Below, piece after piece: positions 33,749-42,307 of a stretch of DNA of 50,994 nt. The notes beneath the pieces are model-generated. The model ran no database searches. It was not told the origin of the DNA and was given only the letters and a program-made list of their open reading frames with translations. The stretch's first letter is position 1. Each line of letters opens with the position of its first letter. Where the stretch lies: contig CAZERC010000010.1 of assembly GCA_964515395.1 (NCBI GenBank), forward strand, positions 1 through 50,994, written 5' to 3'. This DNA comes from UBA1876 sp964515395 (GTDB taxonomy: Bacteria; Synergistota; Synergistia; Synergistales; Thermovirgaceae). The position numbers were made by a program, and so were the translations under genes.

Positions 33749-35470
33749 ATGAATGCCTCTGAAGCGCTTTTGGCAATGCTGCGTCAATACGATGTTGAAT
33801 ATGTGTTCGGTCTTCCCGGGGAGACTACACTCGGGTGGTATTATGCCTGGAAGCAATTCGACGGCGTGACCCATGTCATGGCACGTGACGAACGGCATGC
33901 GGTTTTCATGGCAGATGGATACGCCCGGGTCTCCGGCAAGCCGGGAGTTTGCGAAGGCCCCAGTGTCGGAGCGACGCACATGATTCCCGGTGTCGTCGAG
34001 GCACTGAAAGCAGGTATTCCTCTCATCGTGTGTACCACTGATGTCCCTCTCCACATGGAAAAACACAATATGCTTACCGGGTTCGATCAAACGGCGCTTT
34101 TTCAGAATGTGACAAAGGAAACCCTGACGGCCACTCGGGGCAGTGAGGTCCCATTCCTTGTTCAAAGGGCTTTTCGAGTCGCCACAAGTGGTTGTCCGGG
34201 CCCGGTACACTTGCGTCTTCCAATGGATGTTCTCGAAGAAGAAGCCGGCGAAACACTCCCGCCTGCCCAGAAGCGCTTTTCCAGATATCCTGGAACACGG
34301 CCTGTCGCTGATCCTGAATCGGTCGAAGAAGCTGCCGAAGCTCTTGCTTCATGCGACAGGGGCATCATGGTATGTGGACAGGGAGCCCTCATGTCCGGAG
34401 CCTGGAAAGAGGTTGCCGAAACAGCGGAGTTTTTCGGTCTTGCCGTCGGCACAACCATAAACGGCAAGGGAAGCATTCCGGAAACTCATCCTCTTTCGGT
34501 GGGAGTCATTGGTTCCAGGGGAGCCACAGCCTTTTCGAACGCCTTTCTCGAAGAAGCGGATTTGGTCTTTTTCGTCGGTAACAGTACCGATTCGGTAGGA
34601 ACAGACGGTGGCAAGCTTCCGCCCAATCCTTCAAAAAAGCGGTTTGTCCATCTGAACCTGAACGAGCGGGACCTCGGGAATGCCTTCGGTCATGGAATTT
34701 TGCTCCACGGGGATGTGAAAACCACGCTCCAGGCTCTTCTGGAAACAGCCTCAAGGAAAAAACTGGAATCGCAATGTGACAGGAAGGACGCCGTGCAGGA
34801 AAGCCGTCAGAAACTGAACGATACCGCGCGGGAAAATTCTTATCCCATGACAGGCGGGACCGTCGACCCCAGGACCGCTGTTGAATGTCTTGTTTCTGCA
34901 ATGCCGTCGGATACCGTCATGGTTGTCGATCCGGGAATGAGTGCCGTTTATCCCGCCGCTTTCTACAAGCTTCCCAATGCCGGCCGCCGTTTCATCTGCA
35001 ACTATGCCATGGGAGCCCTCGGCTACGGGTTACCTGCAGCTCTCGGAGCCTCTTTCGGTCTCGCCGAGAATCGCACCGTCCTCAACCTGAGCGGCGACGG
35101 CAGTTTTGCCTTTACGTCAGGAGAGCTTGAAACTGCCGCACGACTGGGCAGAAACGTCAAGATGGTCATTTTCAATAACGGAAGCTACGGATGGATTCGT
35201 GCTACCAATCGCTTCAGTTTCGGTGGAAAACATTTCGCCACAGACTTCGGCAACGTCGATTACGTGGGCGTGGCGGAAAGTTATGGAATTCCCGGATTTC
35301 AGGCTGATTCGGCTTCCAGACTTCAAGAGGTGTTGCAACAATTTTTTGCCACGGAAGGTCCTGCTCTGCTGGATTTGATCGTTCCGCCGGAAGATGAGTG
35401 CGTCCCTCCCGTCCCTGGATGGGCGAAGGAAGCAAAGAAGCTCGGCATCTACTGCTCCTACTGGGGATAA
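33749..35470 (+). CDS. Thiamine pyrophosphate-dependent enzyme, acetolactate synthase-like
   Basis: A TPP enzyme of the acetolactate synthase/benzoylformate decarboxylase superfamily; the exact substrate is unknown. The start is ATG 33749 (GAAAGGA eight bases upstream; ATG 33740 is possible), giving 573 residues. Domain order is PYR (about 1-165, catalytic Glu25 in GLPGETT), central (about 185-320) and PP (about 360-545). The TPP/Mg motif begins with GDG at 449-451 and ends with NN at 476-477. No acetolactate synthase small subunit is adjacent. It is a single-gene unit followed by a strong terminator. A 2-keto-acid decarboxylase or carboligase role would fit an amino-acid fermenter. Confidence 0.87.
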   Translation: MNASEALLAMLRQYDVEYVFGLPGETTLGWYYAWKQFDGVTHVMARDERHAVFMADGYARVSGKPGVCEGPSVGATHMIPGVVEALKAGIPLIVCTTDVPLHMEKHNMLTGFDQTALFQNVTKETLTATRGSEVPFLVQRAFRVATSGCPGPVHLRLPMDVLEEEAGETLPPAQKRFSRYPGTRPVADPESVEEAAEALASCDRGIMVCGQGALMSGAWKEVAETAEFFGLAVGTTINGKGSIPETHPLSVGVIGSRGATAFSNAFLEEADLVFFVGNSTDSVGTDGGKLPPNPSKKRFVHLNLNERDLGNAFGHGILLHGDVKTTLQALLETASRKKLESQCDRKDAVQESRQKLNDTARENSYPMTGGTVDPRTAVECLVSAMPSDTVMVVDPGMSAVYPAAFYKLPNAGRRFICNYAMGALGYGLPAALGASFGLAENRTVLNLSGDGSFAFTSGELETAARLGRNVKMVIFNNGSYGWIRATNRFSFGGKHFATDFGNVDYVGVAESYGIPGFQADSASRLQEVLQQFFATEGPALLDLIVPPEDECVPPVPGWAKEAKKLGIYCSYWG

Positions 35471-35539
35471 AACCCGTTTTAGCGGAGCAAAAACGTGGTC
35501 GGTGGGCTGAACGAGTATGCATGCGAGGATGAACCTTGG

Positions 35540-35576
35540 AACAAGCCGGGCGGTTTCCATGCCGCCCGGCTTGTTT
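35540..35576. terminator. Strong bidirectional terminator
   Basis: A perfect 14-bp stem (35540-35553 with 35562-35575, GC-rich core) with an eight-base loop and T-rich flank. It lies between the convergent TPP-enzyme gene and tdh, so it can end both transcripts. Confidence 0.85.
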
Positions 35577-35634
35577 GTGAAGGCTCAGACTTGTTTCCTT
35601 TTCCGCTTCGTAATCCGAAAAGCCGGCCCTTCAA

Positions 35635-36585
35635 TCAGCTATTCGATTTTGCCTTGACCTTTTCGAGCATGTCCCTTGTCATGGCGTCCAGGTCATATTT
35701 GGGGGAGAAATCCCACTCCTCCACTGCGGCCGTGCAATCCAGGGAGTTGGGCCATGATTCGGCTATGGCCTGCCTGTCCGGGTCTACATCGTACTCTATC
35801 TCGAAGGAAGGAATGACTTTCTTGATGGACGCCGCTACTTCCTCGGGAGCAAAACTCATGGCGGATATGTTGTAGGCATTGCGCCTGACCAACCGCGATG
35901 GATCGGCTTCCATAAGCTGTACCACCGCCGCCAGGGCGTCGGGCATGTACATCATGTCCATGTAGGTACCCGGCCCGATGTAACTGGTATATTTCCCCTT
36001 TTCCAGAGCCTCGTAGTAAATATGCACGGCATAGTCCGTAGTGCCTCCCCCTGGAAGAGCCTCGTAGGAAATGAGACCGGGGAAGCGAAGGCCCCGGGTA
36101 TCGAGACCGAATTTCTTGTGGTAATAATCGCAGAGAAGCTCCCCTGTCACCTTTGCGACGCCGTAAATGGTGGTCGGGCGCTGGATGGTAACCTGGGGCG
36201 TTTTGTCAGCCGGGGTGTCAGGCCCGAAAACGGCTATGGAACTCGGAAAGAAAAAGGAGGCGTTATGCTCCCGTGCACATTCCAGTGCAGTAAAGCACCC
36301 CCCGGCATTGATGTCCCAGGCTTCCTGGGGATTGGCTTCTCCTTTGGCGGAGAGGATACCGGCGAGATGGATCACCGTGTCGGCTTTGAAATCGGACATG
36401 AGTTTTGAAAACCTCTCACCATCCCGGACCTCAAGAAGCTCGAAAGGACCACCTCCGGAGACCGGACCTCCTTTATCACTGCGTGCTGTGGCGAGGACGT
36501 TTTCCGCACCATAGTTCTTTCGCAGATAGGGAACGAGTTCGTATCCTACCTGCCCGTTGGAACCAGTGACGAGTATCCGCTTCAT
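35635..36585 (-). CDS. tdh: L-threonine 3-dehydrogenase, short-chain (GalE-like) type
   Basis: Oxidises L-threonine to 2-amino-3-ketobutyrate with NAD+. The 316-residue product is an extended SDR. The glycine motif GSNGQVG is at 8-14, with a catalytic Ser near 115 and Tyr141-x3-Lys145 (YGVAK). The PGLISYEALPGGGTTDYAVHIYY region distinguishes this threonine-dehydrogenase branch from sugar epimerases. Its ATG overlaps the kbl stop by four bases (36582-36585), so the two pathway enzymes are made together. The 3' end faces the terminator at 35540-35576. Confidence 0.93.
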   Translation of the reverse strand: MKRILVTGSNGQVGYELVPYLRKNYGAENVLATARSDKGGPVSGGGPFELLEVRDGERFSKLMSDFKADTVIHLAGILSAKGEANPQEAWDINAGGCFTALECAREHNASFFFPSSIAVFGPDTPADKTPQVTIQRPTTIYGVAKVTGELLCDYYHKKFGLDTRGLRFPGLISYEALPGGGTTDYAVHIYYEALEKGKYTSYIGPGTYMDMMYMPDALAAVVQLMEADPSRLVRRNAYNISAMSFAPEEVAASIKKVIPSFEIEYDVDPDRQAIAESWPNSLDCTAAVEEWDFSPKYDLDAMTRDMLEKVKAKSNS

Positions 36586-37769
36586 GAAATGATCCCCATT
36601 TCCTTTCCGACTTCCCTGAAAATTTCCACGGCACGGCTGAGGTCATCTTCAGAGTGGGCGGCTGAGACCATGCACCGGATCCTCGCCGTACCCCTGGGGA
36701 CCGTCGGATACGCAATGGCCGTGGCAAAGACGCCTTTTTCAAAAAGTTTTGCACTGAAGTCCTTGGCATCCTGGGCTTCCCCGATGATCACCGGTGTGAT
36801 AGGTGTCTCGCTGTTGCCCGTGTCGAACCCTGCAGCCTTGAGCTCCTTCTTGAGGAACTTGCCGTTGCTCCAGAGCTTGTTGTAACGGTCTTCGCTTTCC
36901 GTCAGAAGTTCCACAGAGGCCAGGTTGGCAGCCACGTCGGGAATCGTCAGGGCACTGCTGAAGAGGTTGGGGCGCGCTTTCTGCCGTATATAGTCGATAA
37001 GGACCTTGCTCCCGGCAACAACGCCACCCATGACACCGAAAGCCTTGGAGAGGGTCCCCACTTCGACATCGACCCTGCCGTGCAGGTTGAAATGATCGAC
37101 GATTCCCCGGCCGCCGCGGCCGAGAACACCTTCGCCGTGGGCATCGTCAACGGCGACGATGACGCCGTATTCTTCGCAAAGATCGACGATCTCAGGCAGT
37201 TTGGCGATGTCGCCATCCATGGAGAACACACCGTCGGTTACAAGCATCTGCTTGCCTTTTGTTTCCTTGTTCTCTTCGAGCCTGGCTTTGAGATCATCAA
37301 GATTCGAGTGCTCGTATCTGACGACCCTGGCCTTCGTCAGGCGGCAGGCATCTATGATGGAAGCGTGATTGAGGGAGTCGCTGTAGATAATATCATCCTG
37401 CGAAGAAAGAAGTGTCGGTATTACAGCAAGATTTGCACAAAAACCGGACTGAAGGACGAGGGCTGCCTCCGCCCCTTTGAACTCGGCCAGTTTCCTCTCG
37501 AGCTCGATGTGGGGCGTCATGGTACCAGCGATGGTCCTGACCGCCCCGGGGCCCACGCCGTATTTGTCGACATATTCCTTGACCTTGCTCACCAGCCTCG
37601 GGTCGTTGCACAGCCCGAGATAGTTGTTGCTGCAGAGGTTGATATAATCCTTGCCGTCGATCTTGACCCAGGCTCCCTGAGGGCTTTCGATGGTCCGGAT
37701 CGTTCCGTACAGACCTGCCTCTTTCATAGCCTCCAGGTCTTCGGTGAGGAATCTCATCGGTACAGCCAT
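36582..37769 (-). CDS. kbl: Glycine C-acetyltransferase (2-amino-3-ketobutyrate CoA ligase)
   Basis: PLP enzyme that cleaves 2-amino-3-ketobutyrate with CoA to glycine and acetyl-CoA, the second step of threonine breakdown. The start is ATG 37769 after AAGGAGTGAG; a longer open frame to 37829 runs into the promoter. The product has 395 residues. The PLP-binding Lys242 lies in GTLSKAFGVMGG, preceded by the aspartate block AVDDAHGEGVLG and DSLNHASIIDACR. It is coupled to tdh downstream and transcribed divergently from a GntR-family gene that probably regulates it. Confidence 0.95.
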   Translation of the reverse strand: MAVPMRFLTEDLEAMKEAGLYGTIRTIESPQGAWVKIDGKDYINLCSNNYLGLCNDPRLVSKVKEYVDKYGVGPGAVRTIAGTMTPHIELERKLAEFKGAEAALVLQSGFCANLAVIPTLLSSQDDIIYSDSLNHASIIDACRLTKARVVRYEHSNLDDLKARLEENKETKGKQMLVTDGVFSMDGDIAKLPEIVDLCEEYGVIVAVDDAHGEGVLGRGGRGIVDHFNLHGRVDVEVGTLSKAFGVMGGVVAGSKVLIDYIRQKARPNLFSSALTIPDVAANLASVELLTESEDRYNKLWSNGKFLKKELKAAGFDTGNSETPITPVIIGEAQDAKDFSAKLFEKGVFATAIAYPTVPRGTARIRCMVSAAHSEDDLSRAVEIFREVGKEMGIIS

Positions 37770-37807
37770 GGAACTCACTCCTTGTCGTAAATTTATGGTA
37801 GTTTGAA

Positions 37808-37854
37808 TATAGTATCCTAACGGGTACATGGTGCTGTCAAAGGACTATAGTATC
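37808..37854. repeat. Paired TATAGTATC repeats in the kbl/gntR divergent promoter
   Basis: The nine bases TATAGTATC occur at 37808-37816 and again at 37846-37854 in the same orientation, 38 bases apart. Each overlaps a -10-like element: kbl on minus, and TATAGT at 37846-37851 on plus for gntR. Between them lies an imperfect palindrome, GTATCC-taac-GGGTAC (37812-37827). These are good candidates for GntR operators. Confidence 0.45.
37811..37840 (-). promoter_or_regulatory. Promoter of kbl-tdh
   Basis: On the minus strand a consensus TTGACA (37835-37840) is followed after 18 bases by GATACT (37811-37816). The start of transcription is about 35 bases upstream of kbl. Confidence 0.5.
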
Positions 37855-37922
37855 GGTGCCTTTTCATATATTTTTTCCTCGAAAAATATATTTCCGAATA
37901 CCGCCAAAGGGGAGATACAGGA

Positions 37923-38651
37923 ATGCCCGAGGAAACAACGACCCTGGAAGATCTCGCTCGAAAGATGAGCGGCGACAGCAGCGCTCCCCATCACATCGCA
38001 AACATCCTGCGCGAAGCGATTTACAGGGGTATATTCACCGAGGGGAGTCCGATTCACCAGGGACAGATTTCCCAGAAGCTGGGCGTCAGCCCCATTCCCC
38101 TCCGGGAGGCCCTTCGGTTACTCGAAACGGAGGGGCTCGTGGAATTCAGGGGGTACCGGGGGGCTTTCGTGACCGAGCTTTCCCTGGAAGAGGCCAGGGA
38201 ACTTTACGAGATGATCTCCGCCCTGGAGACAAACCTCATGAGAATTGCCTTCGACAGGATTACCCGGCGCACCGTTGAAGAAGCGGAAAACGTACTTGAT
38301 ACCATGGAAAGGGAGACAGATTGCATCCGGTGGCGGGATCTCAATTTCCTTTTCCATGCACTGTTTTACGAACCCGCTGACCGTCCGCTGACGGTAGACA
38401 TCATTTCCCGGCTCAGGGAGAAAACTGACAGGACCATACGGGCCCATCTGGATTCGATGAGAAAAGAATCCGAACGCCAGCACAGGGAAATCCTGGCCGC
38501 CGTAGCGGCTGGGGATCTTGAGGCATCCGTAGCGGCGCTCAAAAAGCACCTTGATTATACGTCCAATGACCTCCAGTCGTGGATGCGGAGCGAGCAGGAC
38601 CTCCACGAGAAAAAGCGGACACGGCCGACATACCGTCCGTTTCACCGCTAG
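37923..38651 (+). CDS. GntR-family transcriptional regulator (FCD domain)
   Basis: The 242-residue regulator has an N-terminal winged helix (about 20-95, with GSPIHQGQISQKLGVSPIPLREALRLLETEGLVEF as the helix-turn-helix and wing, split by the wing loop) and a C-terminal all-helical FCD ligand domain (about 100-220). GGGGAG lies eight bases before the ATG. It is divergent from kbl-tdh, with about 150 bases between, containing paired repeats. The simplest inference is control of threonine degradation by a pathway metabolite. Confidence 0.9.
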   Translation: MPEETTTLEDLARKMSGDSSAPHHIANILREAIYRGIFTEGSPIHQGQISQKLGVSPIPLREALRLLETEGLVEFRGYRGAFVTELSLEEARELYEMISALETNLMRIAFDRITRRTVEEAENVLDTMERETDCIRWRDLNFLFHALFYEPADRPLTVDIISRLREKTDRTIRAHLDSMRKESERQHREILAAVAAGDLEASVAALKKHLDYTSNDLQSWMRSEQDLHEKKRTRPTYRPFHR

Positions 38652-38672
38652 AAGCATTGTCGTAGTCTGAAC

Positions 38673-39857
38673 CTACTCCGGCGCCTTGAGGTTGTAGACG
38701 GGCTTGAGCAGCTTTTCGACGGTGACGGTTTCCTCCATCTCCCGGCGAATGTCCTCCCACCGTTTGTAGGCCATGGGGGATTCGTCGATGGTGTCTTTGG
38801 ATATGGACGTGGAATAGACGCCTTCCATGTTTTTTTTGAATTCCTCCATGGAAAACTGTCCAGTCTTGAGGCGGCGCTTCATTTCCCTGCGGCCGAAGAC
38901 ACGGCCGGCACCGTGGGGAGCTGAAAAGTTATATCGCCGATTCCCTTTCCCTGTTCCGAGGATAACTCCGGCGGCCATATTCAGCGGGATGACCACCTGT
39001 TCTCCTGCATAGGCGGAAATGGCACCCTTCCGGGCTATTCCGTCCTTGTCGCTGATGTAATTATGTACGCTCTGTATGAGATGACGCTGATCGGCAGCCT
39101 GTCCATAAAACTCGAGAACCTGGTCCAGGATGACGAAACGGTTGTGCTCGGCATAGCCCTGGGCGATCCGGAGCCATTTCATGTACTCCTTGCCGCCCTC
39201 GGACATGGGAAGGTATTCCAGCCCCCTGCCTATGTTACCGGCGCCCTTTTTCTTTATGTATTGACGTGCCATGGCCTGGAAGTGATTGGCCACCTGGAAA
39301 CCGAAATGTCGGCTCCCGGTGTGCACCGTCACATAGAGTTCCTTCGTTTCCGGATCTTCATCGACTTCGATGAAGTGGTTTCCTCCCCCGAGGGTTCCAA
39401 GCTGCATCCACGTGGGATGCTTCGCATCTTTTTTGAAGAGCCGCCCGAAAAATTCCCTGTCGGCCCTTTCGGCAAGATCCATCATTTTCCGATATCTCTC
39501 AGGGTGTTTCCTGCGGAAAACCTGCAGTGCTCCCGGATCCTTGTGACGGGTTTTCCCCAAAGGCACGCGTCTTCGAATAAACCTGTCGAGCCCCGGGAAA
39601 TCGGCATCCTTTACCTGAACTCCTTCAACGAGGGCAGTCATGACGCCGCAACCGATATCGACACCAACCACGTTGGGGATCACGGCATTTTTGAACCGCC
39701 CGGTAAAGCCGATGACACATCCGGCGCCGGCATGGCAATCGGGCATAATGGCTACAAGACCATCGACTGCCGGATGATTTCCGATGTCCTCTATCTGGTT
39801 TTTTGTCACTTCGTCGACATTGTTGGCATGAACGACAACTTCAGTCACCGTCGTCAC
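38673..39857 (-). CDS. rtcB: RtcB RNA-splicing ligase
   Basis: GTP- and Mn-dependent ligase joining 2',3'-cyclic phosphate (or 3'-phosphate) and 5'-OH RNA ends. The 394-residue product belongs to the shorter bacterial RtcB class. Metal ligands include Cys70 (VDIGCGV) and His161 (GTLGGGNHFIE), with a further HTGSRHFG block. The guanylylated residue is His315 in SAPHGAGR. All active-site parts are intact. It overlaps the upstream ABC-ATPase gene by four bases (ATGA), an unusual partner. A role in RNA repair, for example after toxin cleavage, is possible but not shown. Confidence 0.94.
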   Translation of the reverse strand: MTTVTEVVVHANNVDEVTKNQIEDIGNHPAVDGLVAIMPDCHAGAGCVIGFTGRFKNAVIPNVVGVDIGCGVMTALVEGVQVKDADFPGLDRFIRRRVPLGKTRHKDPGALQVFRRKHPERYRKMMDLAERADREFFGRLFKKDAKHPTWMQLGTLGGGNHFIEVDEDPETKELYVTVHTGSRHFGFQVANHFQAMARQYIKKKGAGNIGRGLEYLPMSEGGKEYMKWLRIAQGYAEHNRFVILDQVLEFYGQAADQRHLIQSVHNYISDKDGIARKGAISAYAGEQVVIPLNMAAGVILGTGKGNRRYNFSAPHGAGRVFGRREMKRRLKTGQFSMEEFKKNMEGVYSTSISKDTIDESPMAYKRWEDIRREMEETVTVEKLLKPVYNLKAPE

Positions 39858-41068
39858 CCCTTTTCTACAGCTTTTTCCGGGGAGACTCCTTCCACTTCTG
39901 TTTCCTCTTCCTGGTGCATCTGCAGAAAATCGGTCATGTCAACGAAAGAAAGTATGCCCAAAAAGGCGTCTTCGTCCCCGGTGACAACGATGTTGGCTAT
40001 CCCTGCGGATATCATGAGCCCGAGGGCCTCCTGGAGGGTGCTGTTTCTATGAATATGTGTAACTGGCTCGATGCACCCGGAAAGGTTTTCGGCAGCAGCG
40101 AACCGGTTCGAGTCCACGTTGCAGCAGCCGACGGATTTTCCGTCTTTACAGATGAAGACCAAACGGTCCTTGCAGTATTTCAACCGGCTTTTGTCGGCGG
40201 CCTCCAGGGCTTGTTCTTTCGTCGCTTGCGGACCGACCACCGGGAGGTTTTCCGTTCTCAGGGGAACATCTCGGATCTTGAGGTATCTGAAAAGCGAAAG
40301 GGGATTGCCCGCACCGACGAAATCGGCAATAAAATCATCGGCCGGTTTCGCCAGAAGTTCCAGGGGCCGGTCCACCTGTACGACACGGCCGTCTACCATG
40401 ATGGCCACCCGGTCCCCCATCTTCATGGCCTCGTTGATGTCGTGGGTCACAAAGACCACTGTCTTTCGCAGGCGCTCCTGAAGCGACAGGAGTTCGTCCT
40501 GAAGTCCGATTCTCGTAATGGGATCAAGGGCGCCAAAGGGCTCGTCCATCAGGATGATCTCGGGATCGCCGGCCAGCGCCCGGGCCACGCCGACACGCTG
40601 TTTCTGGCCACCGGAAAGGTCACTGGGCCACCTGTCGCCGTACTCTTCAAGGGGAAGCCCGACGAGTTCAAGGGTCTGACGAACTTTTTCGGGAATCTCT
40701 GCCCTGGAAACACCTTTGAGACGGGGAACGACTGATACGTTCTCGCGGACGCGCATATGGGGAAACAGGCCAATACCCTGAATCACGTAACCGATACGGC
40801 GACGAAGCACCACCGGGTCATGGAGTGAGGTGTCTTCTCCGTCGATCGTGATTTCGCCTTCCGTGGGCTCTACAAGACGGTTGATCATGCGGAGGGTCGT
40901 CGTCTTCCCGCATCCCGAGGGCCCGATGAGCACGAGGATCTCGCCCCTGTGAATATCCAGGTCAAGCCCGGAAACGGCATTGGTCCCGTCGCCGTAGCGT
41001 TTCGTGACCCCTCTGAGCGAAAGGAATGCCATGTCTTCCTGCCCCTGCTTTCCGGTTCCTGTATTCAT
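39854..41068 (-). CDS. Glycine betaine/choline-type ABC transporter ATPase with CBS domains (OpuCA-like), orphan
   Basis: The ATP-binding subunit of a compatible-solute importer type. The start is ATG 41068, five or six bases after a GGGGGG run, giving 404 residues. Walker A GPSGCGKT is at 49-56, the signature LSGGQ at 151-155, and Walker B IILMDEPFGALD follows. The C-terminal part (about 255-390) is a CBS-pair-like sensor region with several cysteines (one CC pair) and ITPHRN-like turns. No permease or binding protein gene lies beside it. It sits between speD (42 bases upstream) and rtcB (overlapping), so it may serve a transporter encoded elsewhere. Confidence 0.87.
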   Translation of the reverse strand: MNTGTGKQGQEDMAFLSLRGVTKRYGDGTNAVSGLDLDIHRGEILVLIGPSGCGKTTTLRMINRLVEPTEGEITIDGEDTSLHDPVVLRRRIGYVIQGIGLFPHMRVRENVSVVPRLKGVSRAEIPEKVRQTLELVGLPLEEYGDRWPSDLSGGQKQRVGVARALAGDPEIILMDEPFGALDPITRIGLQDELLSLQERLRKTVVFVTHDINEAMKMGDRVAIMVDGRVVQVDRPLELLAKPADDFIADFVGAGNPLSLFRYLKIRDVPLRTENLPVVGPQATKEQALEAADKSRLKYCKDRLVFICKDGKSVGCCNVDSNRFAAAENLSGCIEPVTHIHRNSTLQEALGLMISAGIANIVVTGDEDAFLGILSFVDMTDFLQMHQEEETEVEGVSPEKAVEKG

Positions 41069-41110
41069 TGGCAACCCCCCCGGTTTTTCAGGAGCTTTTT
41101 TGGTGCTTTC

Positions 41111-41521
41111 TCAGCGGTCTTTCCTGAGTTCTTCCTCCCAGGTGATCAGGGAGTGATAAAACTCTTTTTCCCCATCGTCTTCCAATCCACGGGTAATCTC
41201 GCTGACATGGGTGTGTCCCGCGTTTGCTTTCTCCAGAACGTAATCCACGGCCTTTTCTGGAAGGCTTTCGTCGCCGCACGTGTAAATATCCAGGGCCATG
41301 TATCCGGCTTCAGGCCAGGTGTGTATGGAAAGGTGGGACTCACTGATGACAACGACACCACTGACTCCGTTCGGGGGGAAACGGTGGAACGAGACGGCCC
41401 ACACCTGGGTGTTCGCCCTCCTGGCCGATTCGACGAGAATCTCCTGCATGCGATCGACCTCGCCGATGATCTCCGAACACCCCGATGCCTCTACGATGTA
41501 ATGAACTCCTCTCGGATCCAT
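41111..41521 (-). CDS. speD: S-adenosylmethionine decarboxylase proenzyme, bacterial type
   Basis: Makes decarboxylated AdoMet for spermidine synthesis. The start is ATG 41521, eight bases after GGGGG, giving 136 residues, the size of the small bacterial class. The proenzyme would cleave itself between Glu61 and Ser62 in VISESHLSIHTWPE to give the pyruvoyl group. The Cys in the YTCGD motif is the conserved proton-donor cysteine. No spermidine synthase (speE) is adjacent. It is the first gene of the speD - ABC ATPase - rtcB unit. Confidence 0.92.
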   Translation of the reverse strand: MDPRGVHYIVEASGCSEIIGEVDRMQEILVESARRANTQVWAVSFHRFPPNGVSGVVVISESHLSIHTWPEAGYMALDIYTCGDESLPEKAVDYVLEKANAGHTHVSEITRGLEDDGEKEFYHSLITWEEELRKDR

Positions 41522-41584
41522 TTCCCATCCCCCTTTCATAGTCTTAGGTACTGGTTCAGGCGGAAATTTTCGTGACAGGACAAT

Positions 41585-41590
41585 ATTATA
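41585..41590 (-). promoter_or_regulatory. -10 element of the speD operon promoter
   Basis: A perfect TATAAT on the minus strand, about 63 bases upstream of the speD start, with a TG directly before it. The -35 region is poor. Confidence 0.45.
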
Positions 41591-41725
41591 CAGGCAATTT
41601 TCGCTGCAGTTTTACTTGTTCGCAAGACTTCAAAGGGGAGAACGAAACGAAAAGGGCGATTCTTTCTGACCGCCACTCCTTTCCAGGAGTATCTCCGTGC
41701 ACCGTTGCGGCAAAAGGATTTGATT

Positions 41726-42022
41726 TCATCGAAAAGTGCCGACAATCCCCTTCTCCAGGGTCATGGAAAACCAGAGCAGACTCAGGGCGATTGCCCTTGC
41801 CTTCCTCGTGATTCCTCCCTTTTCTCTGTAATTCCTTATCACGGGACCGAAACGCCTGTGAGCGAGAAGCCACGCATGAAAACGGTCGGAACTCTTCGCA
41901 AAGCAGGCCGCCGCCAAAAGAAGGAATGGAGTTGTCGGAACCAGGGGCAAAACGATGCCTGCGGACCCCAGCCCCACGCACGCTATGCCTGTGAAAACAA
42001 GAAGAGGTTTCGGGAAATTCAT
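41726..42022 (-). CDS. DUF454 (YbaN-like) membrane protein, C-terminally short
   Basis: The 98-residue product shows the DUF454 pattern: an N-terminal membrane helix, PLVPTTPFLLLAAACFAKSSDRFHAWLLAH, then FGPVIRNYREKGGITRKARA and a second hydrophobic segment. DUF454 proteins are usually about 115-130 residues and end with further hydrophobic helices. Here the frame leaves the family pattern after LLWFSMTLE and stops ten residues later. It is therefore probably truncated and may be non-functional. The ribosome site GAGGAG precedes the ATG. Confidence 0.75.
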   Translation of the reverse strand: MNFPKPLLVFTGIACVGLGSAGIVLPLVPTTPFLLLAAACFAKSSDRFHAWLLAHRRFGPVIRNYREKGGITRKARAIALSLLWFSMTLEKGIVGTFR

Positions 42023-42055
42023 GACTGGATTCTCCTCATAAGTTCCTGGAAAAGA

Positions 42056-42077
42056 GCCCCCTTTTTTCAGGGGGTTT
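42056..42077 (+). terminator. Short terminator-like hairpin
   Basis: CCCCC (42056-42060), an eight-base loop, GGGGG (42069-42073) and TTTT. It lies directly upstream of the saccharopine-dehydrogenase-like remnant, an odd place for a terminator, and may mark a deletion junction. Confidence 0.45.
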
Positions 42078-42099
42078 TAAATTTTTCACTACATGAAAA

Positions 42100-42270
42100 A
42101 TGTCCATCGGGACCCAGATGATCCTGAACGGAACGGTAACGAAAAAAGGCATCATCAACCCCTCTGATGTCCCTTACGAACTGCTGAAAGAGGAGCTCGA
42201 CCGCAGGGGGCTTGTAATCACGAAAAAGACCGAAAAATGGGATGGCAGCGAGGAACTGGGCCTGCGTTAG
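42100..42270 (+). pseudogene. 3' remnant of a saccharopine dehydrogenase-like gene
   Basis: The 56-codon frame reads SIGTQMILNGTVTKKGI, INPSDVPYELLKEELDRRGL and a short polar tail. This is the C-terminal end pattern of saccharopine dehydrogenase-family proteins (AAIxxxMIL-DGxIxxKGVxxPE...F...L..RGL). Upstream the frame is closed by a stop two codons before the ATG, and no other part of the gene is present. It is followed by a strong hairpin at 42308-42341 that probably was its terminator. Confidence 0.5.
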
Positions 42271-42307
42271 AAACAGCAACAGTGCAGGTGCTGTCCTGTG
42301 GCCAAGA

